Below, in pieces: positions 6,399 through 11,653 of a stretch of 23,883 nt of DNA. The position numbers and the translations under genes are program-made. Position 1 is the stretch's first letter. Every line of letters starts with the position of its first letter. The notes below the pieces were generated by a model. The model was not told the origin of the DNA. It worked only from the letters and a program-made list of their open reading frames with translations, and ran no database searches. Source of the DNA: a virus; IMG/VR virus record IMGVR_UViG_3300045115_000290, positions 1-23,883 of that record; one strand, 5' to 3'.

Positions 6399-6550
6399 TC
6401 CGCGCCCTCCTCGCCTGGCTGGACACGTCAGCGGCCGCTGAGTCGCGCAGGCCCATCGTTGCCGCTCTTGACCTGTCGCGTGGCGGCATCGGCGTCGCGT
6501 TCGGCGTGGCCGATGCGCCGTGTACTGCTTTCGTCACCAGGAGGCTGTGA
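6395..6550 (+). CDS. Small hypothetical protein (51 aa)
   Basis: A short gene in 4-nt overlap (ATGA) with the preceding one and with GGGGAGAAG as ribosome binding site. The product begins MIRALLAWLDTSAAAES and continues PIVAALDLSRGGIGVAFGV, moderately hydrophobic but without a clear membrane helix. It ends just before a convergent minus-strand gene. No function can be proposed. Confidence 0.5.
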   Translation: MIRALLAWLDTSAAAESRRPIVAALDLSRGGIGVAFGVADAPCTAFVTRRL

Positions 6551-6564
6551 TGGTCATCCTGGCC

Positions 6565-6876
6565 TCAGCTCTTCGTCGCATACTTGGCGGAAGCCAGATC
6601 GTGCACGTACTCGGCACGGGTCTGTGGTCGGTTCGGCTTCCCCGTGGCTTTGAGCCAAGCCTTGAATTCCTCGGACTTGATCTCAATCCACTCAATGTTT
6701 CTGCCAGCCTTGGCCGCTTCCACGGTCGCTATATCAGCAAAAGCGCGCCACTCGTCGTAAGTGTCCTCCATATCATTCTCGTCCGGCTCAATGGCCTTCA
6801 CGCGCGGGTAGTCTTCTCGGCTGTACCACGAGATTGCGACCAGGACCGGCTCTTTCGGTCTCGGCATTTTCGGCAT
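6565..6876 (-). CDS. Hypothetical protein (103 aa), minus-strand accessory gene
   Basis: A clearly protein-like sequence of 103 aa, richer in Lys, Glu, Ile and Tyr than its neighbours and encoded by more A/T-rich DNA. It resembles, from memory, small Rhizobiales hypotheticals sharing an S/R-E-DYPR motif, a central DTYDEW and a late F-x2-W (here SREDYPRV, DTYDEWRAFA, EEFKAWL). I know of no assigned function. Start could be Met1 (6876) or Met4 (6867). The gene opposes the surrounding rightward early genes, which with its base composition suggests an independently acquired cargo gene. Confidence 0.8.
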   Translation of the reverse strand: MPKMPRPKEPVLVAISWYSREDYPRVKAIEPDENDMEDTYDEWRAFADIATVEAAKAGRNIEWIEIKSEEFKAWLKATGKPNRPQTRAEYVHDLASAKYATKS

Positions 6877-6920
6877 TTCCGAAGCTCCGTCGGTTTGGTT
6901 GGCACCTCCGATGGTAGCAG

Positions 6921-6957
6921 CGCCGTGCGGCGTTCCGACCTGCTCCGCCGCACGGCG
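6921..6957. repeat. Perfect 12-bp inverted repeat upstream of two divergent genes
   Basis: CGCCGTGCGGCG (6921-6932) and CGCCGCACGGCG (6946-6957) are exact reverse complements around a 13-nt loop. There is no T-run on either side, and it lies upstream of genes in both directions. It could therefore be an operator, an RNA attenuator or a weak terminator for the upstream plus-strand genes. Confidence 0.55.
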
Positions 6958-6983
6958 CGTGCACTTTCCTGTGGGGGCGCTGC

Positions 6984-7097
6984 ATGAGCGCCGCCTGCTG
7001 CACGCCCCGCCCCGTCGCCGTTCGCGCCTACACCTGCCGCCGCGGTGTCCGCTGGCATCTCACGGACGACGGCTGGATCAAGGTCGGGGGGCGCTGA
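6984..7097 (+). CDS. Small hypothetical protein (37 aa)
   Basis: A 37-aa ORF starting at an ATG preceded by GGGGGCG. The product is rich in Arg and Cys near the N-terminus (MSAACCTPRPVAVRAYTC) and ends in a plausible small beta-rich segment (RWHLTDDGWIKVGGR). I recall comparable tiny proteins in rhizobial phages, but length alone makes this uncertain. No function assigned. Confidence 0.42.
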   Translation: MSAACCTPRPVAVRAYTCRRGVRWHLTDDGWIKVGGR

Positions 7098-7690
7098 CAT
7101 GCGCTCCTCTCACGATATCCGCATATCCCGAATCCGTCGGCTCTGCCGCCCTGGCCCTGTCGATGTTGCGCCCGGCCCCGCTGGTTCCCCCGCCGCACTT
7201 GCCGGGCGCCTCTTCGACTGCGTGGGCCTGATCGCCCGCGCCAAAGCCTTGTCGGACACGCAGCGCGCTTCATGGACGCCTGCGCCGGTTGACGCAGATC
7301 AACGCACCATCGGTCGCCGCACGGCCATGCTGCGGCGTCGTCCTTGGGGGTGTCGGAGCAAGGGCGACGGTTTCCGAGCACCACTTCGCCCCTCTCGTCC
7401 ATCACAGCCGAGAGGGGCGCTTTGCGTGTTGCCCACGACATGCGTCGCCCTCGACGGGGCGGCTCCTCTTCCCATCGCTCCGGTCGAGGCAGCGTGCGGC
7501 CTCCCGGAGGCGAGGGCGAGCGGCGTGATCCGCAGAGACTCGGACCCGCGCCGCTCGCTTTCCCATTCGCGTGACCGTCAGCCGGCAAGCATCGTCGGTC
7601 GCGCTAGTGTAGTGCTGCGTTCCCCCATCCACCTCCTGCATCTTGGTATCTCCAGTTCTCAGCGTCATCTGAGCACAGGAGACTTCCACC
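7098..7690. other. 593-bp stretch without a convincing gene
   Basis: Open frames cross this region on both strands but none keeps gene-like composition throughout. One plus-strand frame is gene-like for only about 20 codons near 7207-7270 (GRLFDCVGLIARAKALSDTQR) and decays on either side, which may be a gene remnant. The region contains a strong hairpin at 7387-7419 (listed separately). Its last 50 bases lead into the ribosome binding site of the HTH gene at 7691. No clear -35/-10 pair was found. A small RNA ending at the hairpin is possible. Confidence 0.4.
7387..7425 (+). terminator. Candidate terminator hairpin
   Basis: CGCCCCTCTCG (7387-7397) and CGAGAGGGGCG (7409-7419) form a perfect 11-bp stem with an 11-nt loop, followed by CTTTGC. 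The T-run is short, so termination efficiency is uncertain. It lies in a region without genes, between the early small genes and the replication cluster. Confidence 0.6.
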
Positions 7691-8203
7691 GTGCGGACAA
7701 AAACTTCCACGCGACGCACAATGTTCACGAACGCTGACGCCCAATCCCAGGCGCTGCCCCTCGTGCACGCCCTCTTCCGGGACGCCCACTCGCGGTCCGG
7801 ATCGCGCATGGCCGCCTACGAGCGGACGGCCGAGCAGATCGGTCGCTCGCCGAACTGGGTCCGTAAGCTCATCGGCCGGCGCGCTGACGCTGTCGTCGAG
7901 CACCGTGACTTCCTGAACATCCGCGCCGCCTACGACCGGCTGTGCGCGCGGATCGAGGCTGCAGCAGAACACGAAGAGGCTCGCGTCGACGCACTCAGGA
8001 GGACACGTCATGCCGCGGCTCGTGAGGGCGATCGTTCGGCTGTTCCGGGCGTGGCGCGCACGGCGGGCGGAGGAGAGATCAGCCGCCGGTATGCCGCCGC
8101 GGGAATGGATGCCGCGCCTCTGGGACCGCGAGCGGCGGGAGAGACCGACCACGCCGCGCCGGAGGTGATCTCGCGCACCAGCGATGGGCAGGCCGCATCA
8201 TGA
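7691..8203 (+). CDS. HTH-type small protein, start of the replication cluster
   Basis: A 170-aa ORF with a GTG start behind ACAGGAGA at seven to nine bases. Residues about 25-75 hold a helix-turn-helix-like segment (RMAAYERTAEQIGRSPNWVRKLIGRR) and a helix (FLNIRAAYDRLCARIEAAA), which fits a DNA-binding early phage protein. GC3 is very high up to about residue 100 and then drops, where another gene (8010-8168) with a strong ribosome binding site is embedded in a different frame. The last 65 residues may therefore be a by-product of a missing stop, although the TGA does overlap the ATG of the next gene. Confidence 0.7.
   Translation: MRTKTSTRRTMFTNADAQSQALPLVHALFRDAHSRSGSRMAAYERTAEQIGRSPNWVRKLIGRRADAVVEHRDFLNIRAAYDRLCARIEAAAEHEEARVDALRRTRHAAAREGDRSAVPGVARTAGGGEISRRYAAAGMDAAPLGPRAAGETDHAAPEVISRTSDGQAAS
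8010..8168 (+). CDS. Embedded small basic protein (52 aa)
   Basis: Lies wholly inside the 3' part of the preceding ORF in another frame, yet has the best Shine-Dalgarno of the area: AGGAGG at 7997-8002, seven bases before the ATG. GC3 is higher here in this frame than in the overlapping one. The product is Arg-rich (MPRLVRAIVRLFRAWRAR, later PREWMPRLWDRERRERP), possibly amphipathic at its N-terminus. Not recognised. Either both frames are used or the preceding gene ends in non-functional sequence. Confidence 0.5.
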   Translation: MPRLVRAIVRLFRAWRARRAEERSAAGMPPREWMPRLWDRERRERPTTPRRR

Positions 8204-8625
8204 CGGCCCGCCCCGAGCAGATCTTGCAGACGAAGATCGTCGTGGCGCTGCATCGCCGCTTCGACTGCCGCTGCGTCCATGTGCCGAACGGGGGCGGCCG
8301 CACGAAGCTCGAAGCGCTCGCCCTGCGCGACATGGGCGTGTGGGCCGGCCATCCCGACCTGATCGTCTACGGGCGCGACGGGCGTCTGCTGCTGATCGAG
8401 ATCAAGGATCGCATCCAGGCGCGCGAGCGCGCCGTGGCGCCGGGCGAGCGGCTGACCACGCTGTCGGAGGCGCAGCGCCATGCCGTGCCGGAACTGCGAG
8501 CGCGGGGCTTCGCGGTCGCGGTGGTCGACACCGTGGAGGACGCGGTCGCCGTGGCCGAGGCGGCCGGCTTTGCGCCGCGCACCGCCCGACCGCTCCCCGC
8601 GGCCGAACTGACGACGGGGTTCTGA
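8200..8625 (+). CDS. VRR-NUC domain nuclease
   Basis: A 141-aa stand-alone VRR-NUC (virus-type replication-repair nuclease) protein. Motifs in order: HVPNGGGRTKLEALAL with Glu38, AGHPDLIVY with Asp53, LLLIEIKD with Glu67 and Lys69, and LSEAQRHAV with Gln92. Such phage proteins cleave branched or flap DNA and sit in replication or recombination clusters; Holliday-junction resolution is a likely role. Length is typical of phage versions (about 100-150 aa). The start overlaps the TGA of the upstream ORF (ATGA). Another nuclease is encoded about 1 kb downstream. Confidence 0.9.
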   Translation: MTARPEQILQTKIVVALHRRFDCRCVHVPNGGGRTKLEALALRDMGVWAGHPDLIVYGRDGRLLLIEIKDRIQARERAVAPGERLTTLSEAQRHAVPELRARGFAVAVVDTVEDAVAVAEAAGFAPRTARPLPAAELTTGF

Positions 8626-8627
8626 CG

Positions 8628-8966
8628 ATGGCGCTGATCCCGCTCACGCATGGGCTTAATCGCGAGGGACAAGAGCGTGTTGTCTCGCTCGCTCGCGCGA
8701 CGCACCAGGGTATGGCGCATTTCGCTGGGACTGGCCCGGCCAGCTCGACCTGCCGGGAATGCCGGTTCTGGCAGCACTCCAGCACGTGGCACGCTGCCGG
8801 CGGAAAGCACGGAGGCGCACCCCGACCAGCGCCGTGCCGACGCTACGCAGAACTGATGCGAGAGCGTGGCCGGCCCGTGCCGCACCAAGCGCTGGCCTGC
8901 AAGCATTTCGACGCGGCGGAACGGCCGCAGCCGCTTCAGCGCCCGCGCAGGGAGTTCGAGGCATGA
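8628..8966 (+). CDS. Four-cysteine, probably zinc-binding hypothetical protein
   Basis: A 112-aa protein whose Cys residues (Cys42 and Cys45 in TCRECRFW, Cys70 in PAPCRRY, Cys91 in ACKHF) are spaced like a zinc site. I associate this pattern with small conserved phage proteins of unknown role in replication clusters. The first 35 residues (MALIPLTHGLNREGQERVV) are polar and lack motifs. It begins two bases after the VRR-NUC stop and ends in a 4-nt overlap with the next gene, so it is translationally coupled on both sides. Confidence 0.75.
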   Translation: MALIPLTHGLNREGQERVVSLARATHQGMAHFAGTGPASSTCRECRFWQHSSTWHAAGGKHGGAPRPAPCRRYAELMRERGRPVPHQALACKHFDAAERPQPLQRPRREFEA

Positions 8967-9205
8967 TCAAGGTCAAGCCCAGGGCTCACCAGGCTCCGGC
9001 TCGCGTCACCCCGGTCCACGACGTCAGGGCCTACGATCTCGCCCGCGACTTGGTGCGCGAGATGGAGGAATGCGGGTGCGCCGTGATCGAAGTCGACATC
9101 GACGAGGACGGCGCCGTCTCAGGCGCGACCTTCAACGATGATGCGGTTCAGCTGATCGAGCGGAGGATCCACACCGCCCTCCTGAATGGAGGGATCGCGC
9201 CGTGA
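8963..9205 (+). CDS. Hypothetical protein (80 aa)
   Basis: Not recognised. A small alpha/beta protein: a basic N-terminus (MIKVKPRAHQAPARV), a helix (DLARDLVREMEECGC), an acidic strand-turn-strand (VIEVDIDEDGAVSGATF) and a final helix. The ATG overlaps the upstream stop and the stop overlaps the downstream GTG. It is part of the tightly packed early operon. No function can be proposed. Confidence 0.7.
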   Translation: MIKVKPRAHQAPARVTPVHDVRAYDLARDLVREMEECGCAVIEVDIDEDGAVSGATFNDDAVQLIERRIHTALLNGGIAP

Positions 9206-9651
9206 ACCCCTTCGAGGCGCTCGCCGAGGCGCAGATCCCGGCGCCCGTGAAGGCGCGAGCTGCCGCCGTCGAGAGGCGGCGCGCTCGCGCAGCGCAGGCC
9301 GAGCGCGATCTGCGCGACGAGCAGATCCTGCTCAAGAGCTACCGGGCTTGGAAGCGGGCGAAGCGCGATGCTCTGCTGTCTGGTCCGCACGGGCGCGAGG
9401 TGCGGGGGCTCATCCAGTTCCTCGAGAGCATGACGCTGTCCTCGGCGCCGGCCCTGATCGCGCTCATCGAGCGCGCGGCCTGGATCCGCACGATGACGGC
9501 CGACGAGCGGCACGACCTCTTCGGGATCGTCGCGCGCGGAATCACCCGATGCCGCGAGAAGGCGGGCCTGCCGCCCTTCGACGACGAGATCCCGTGGATG
9601 CAGGAGCCGAAGGCCGCGAGCCGGATCAAAGCCATCATGGAGGTGTGGTGA
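9202..9651 (+). CDS. Hypothetical protein (149 aa), coiled-coil N-terminus
   Basis: Not recognised. A GTG start overlaps the previous stop, with GGAGG about ten bases upstream. The N-terminal 60 residues are Arg/Ala/Glu-rich and probably coiled coil (KARAAAVERRRARAAQAERD). The rest is helical (LIQFLESMTL, ALIALIERAAWIRTM) and ends with a short acidic-aromatic stretch (FDDEIPWM). Position before the exonuclease suggests an early DNA-metabolism accessory, inferred from context alone. The stop shares one base with the exonuclease start. Confidence 0.7.
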   Translation: MNPFEALAEAQIPAPVKARAAAVERRRARAAQAERDLRDEQILLKSYRAWKRAKRDALLSGPHGREVRGLIQFLESMTLSSAPALIALIERAAWIRTMTADERHDLFGIVARGITRCREKAGLPPFDDEIPWMQEPKAASRIKAIMEVW

Positions 9652-10745
9652 TGATCGCCTCCGCCATGGCGGCGCACGCCGCGGCCTCGGAGCGGGACTG
9701 GCTCGCCGACCGGTCACAGACGGTGGGCGCGTCCGAGATCGGGCAGTGCGCGCGCCGGGTGTTCTTCGCCAAGAACGAGGGCGACACGCAGTACGGGCGC
9801 GCCCGCGATCAGGAGCACGCGGACCGCTGGGGCGCCAAGGTCCGCGGCACCATCTACGAGGCGGCTTGGTGGGTGCCGGCCCTCCGGCGCGCCTACGGCG
9901 AGCGGCTCTGCATGGCAGGGGACGAGCAGGTCACCCTGGCCGACGAGTACCTGTCGGCAACGCCGGACGGGCTGCTGTCCGGCTGCGCGCCCGACGCACT
10001 CGCCCATCTCGGCGTCCCGGATCTCGGCGGCGACTGCGTGCTCCTGGAGTGCAAGACGGCTGATCCCCGCACGCGGCTCGACGCGGCGAAGCCCGAGCAC
10101 GTGTTCCAGGTTCAGGTGCAGCTCGGCCTCGTCCGGCTGCTGACGCCGTTCCGGCCGGCCTACGCCGTCGTCTCCTACACCGACACATCGTTCTGGGACG
10201 AGGTGCGGGAGTTCCCGGTGCGCTTCGACGAGGCGGTGTTCGCGGCCGCGCGCGCCCGCGCCCGCGCCATCATGACGGCGCGCGATGTCGACGAGATCCG
10301 GCCCGAGGGCATCGTGGCGGGTGGGCGCGAATGCGACCTCTGCCCCTTCACCGCCGCCTGCGGGAGGGCGCGGGCTGCCAGGGTGCCGGAGCGTGCCGAC
10401 GCGCTCGACGAAGCGGCCGCCGCCGCGGTGGCCGCCTTGGCCGCGCGCATCCGGGCCGGCCGCGCGGCGCTCGCCGATCTCGAGCGAGAAACGCGGGGCC
10501 TCGAACAGGATCTGCGCGACGCGTTGGCGGAGGCGGGCAGCCGGCGCGCCGAGGCGGGCGGCTTCCGGGTGACGTGGTCTGCCGTGAAGGGCCGGCCCGC
10601 CTACGACCACAAGGCGATCCGCGCGGCCGCTGCGGCGGCCGGCATCGACGTCGAACAGTTCGTGACCACCGGCGACCCGACGGACCGCCTGGTCATCATC
10701 GAGATCCCGGCTCCTGCCGGGGCCGACGCGGCGTGCGCCGCCTGA
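9651..10745 (+). CDS. PD-(D/E)XK exonuclease with probable Fe-S cluster (Cas4/AddB-like)
   Basis: A 364-aa nuclease. Motifs: ASEIGQCARRVFF with Cys33, GTIYEAAW with Glu70, SATPDGLL with Asp106, LLECKTAD with Glu133 and Lys135, and a Gln-rich HVFQVQVQLGL. A C-terminal C-x2-C-x5-C (Cys228, 231, 237 in CDLCPFTAAC) joins Cys33 to complete the four-cysteine 'iron staple' known from Cas4, AddB and Dna2 nucleases. Residues about 245-300 are a coiled coil, followed by a small conserved-looking end (GGFRVTWSAVKGRPAYDHKAI). It probably resects DNA ends for phage recombination or replication. An upstream in-frame extension was not used because the ATG at 9651 directly follows the prior stop. Confidence 0.88.
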   Translation: MIASAMAAHAAASERDWLADRSQTVGASEIGQCARRVFFAKNEGDTQYGRARDQEHADRWGAKVRGTIYEAAWWVPALRRAYGERLCMAGDEQVTLADEYLSATPDGLLSGCAPDALAHLGVPDLGGDCVLLECKTADPRTRLDAAKPEHVFQVQVQLGLVRLLTPFRPAYAVVSYTDTSFWDEVREFPVRFDEAVFAAARARARAIMTARDVDEIRPEGIVAGGRECDLCPFTAACGRARAARVPERADALDEAAAAAVAALAARIRAGRAALADLERETRGLEQDLRDALAEAGSRRAEAGGFRVTWSAVKGRPAYDHKAIRAAAAAAGIDVEQFVTTGDPTDRLVIIEIPAPAGADAACAA

Positions 10746-10759
10746 GAAGCGAGGAACAG

Positions 10760-11653
10760 ATGAACGACGTCATGGAACGACCCGGCACCTCTCTGGCAGC
10801 GCCGCAACGCAACGTCTTCGAGCAGTACGCCGAGGCGTCGCAGACCAACCGCATCGTCGGCGACCTGCTGAAGTTCTCGAAGGGCGAGTACCTCGCGGGC
10901 CAGGACGGGCGCGAGATCGAGGAGGGCAAGCGGCTCGTCGCGAACATGGACGAGCTGATGGTCGGGTGGGTGAAGTGGGAGGACGGCAAGCCCGCCGACA
11001 TGCGAATGGGCCGGATCGTCGAGGGCTTCCAGCCGGTCGGGCGCGCCAGCCTCGGCGACACCGACAAGGAAGAGTGGGAGCAGGACGACAACGGGCAGCC
11101 GCGCGATCCCTGGCAGGCCACGAACTACCTGATCCTGAAGGATCCGGACGGGGAGCAGCTCTACACCTTCGCGACGTCCTCGAAGGGCGGCCTGGGCGCG
11201 ATCGGCAAGCTCTGCGGCGCCTACGGCAAGGCGATGCGGCAGCGCCCGGACCAATTCCCGGTCATCGCGCTCGGGATCGACAGCTACCGGCACCCGAACA
11301 AGGCCTACGGCAAAATCAACACGCCGAAGTTCGAGATCGTGGCCTGGACCGGCAAGTCCGCCTTCGCCGAGGCCCTGGCGGCCGAAGCTGCGGAAGCCGC
11401 GGAGCGCGCGGAGGACGACATCCCTTTTGACGGCGCGGTCGCTCCGGAGCCGCCGAGACCCAGTTCTGAGTCCCTCGTCCCGGGGCGGCGGAGCAGGTCG
11501 CCCCGGGTCCCTCGTTCAAGCGCAGGACGCGATGCCGGACAAGCGCACCACCGCATCGGACTTCCTCGTGGCCGTGTTCGGCCCGGTGTCGAGCGCGCCG
11601 GTGTTCCTGTGCTCGCTGCCCAACGCCGACGCGCGCGACCGCGAGAAGGGTGA
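10760..11653 (+). CDS. Conserved phage DNA-metabolism protein, SSB-like acidic tip with possible frameshift
   Basis: The open frame gives 297 aa, but only the first 223 look native. The body (residues about 40-195: GEYLAGQDGREIEEGKRLV, ATNYLILKDPDGEQLYTFATSS, KFEIVAWTG) resembles, from memory, uncharacterised proteins in alphaproteobacterial phages beside exonucleases and primases. A helical linker then leads to EDDIPF, the signature that in single-stranded DNA-binding proteins is the extreme C-terminus. Here the frame runs on into 74 Pro/Arg/Ser-rich residues overlapping the primase gene by 122 nt. At 11422-11428 the sequence CCCTTTT fits the -1 slippery pattern and would bring TGA (11428-11430) directly after the Phe. 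The start has GAGGAA six bases upstream. Role inferred: ssDNA-binding or annealing partner of the exonuclease. Confidence 0.7.
   Translation: MNDVMERPGTSLAAPQRNVFEQYAEASQTNRIVGDLLKFSKGEYLAGQDGREIEEGKRLVANMDELMVGWVKWEDGKPADMRMGRIVEGFQPVGRASLGDTDKEEWEQDDNGQPRDPWQATNYLILKDPDGEQLYTFATSSKGGLGAIGKLCGAYGKAMRQRPDQFPVIALGIDSYRHPNKAYGKINTPKFEIVAWTGKSAFAEALAAEAAEAAERAEDDIPFDGAVAPEPPRPSSESLVPGRRSRSPRVPRSSAGRDAGQAHHRIGLPRGRVRPGVERAGVPVLAAQRRRARPREG
11470..11515. repeat. Palindrome flanked by 9-bp direct repeats
   Basis: GTCCCTCGT occurs at 11470-11478 and again at 11507-11515. Between them CCCGGGGCG (11479-11487) and CGCCCCGGG (11499-11507) are exact inverted repeats around an 11-nt loop. The element lies between the likely real end of the preceding gene and the primase start. 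It could be an mRNA hairpin or a tiny mobile-type insert. Confidence 0.6.

Noticed and set aside
7045-7737. 230-codon plus-strand frame over the gene-poor region
   Set aside because: Composition is gene-like for only about 20 codons; it overlaps both the 37-aa gene and the HTH gene start.
11427-11531. 35-residue N-terminal extension of the primase-helicase
   Set aside because: It runs through the palindrome and is Arg/Ser-rich; the ATG at 11532 begins the recognisable protein.
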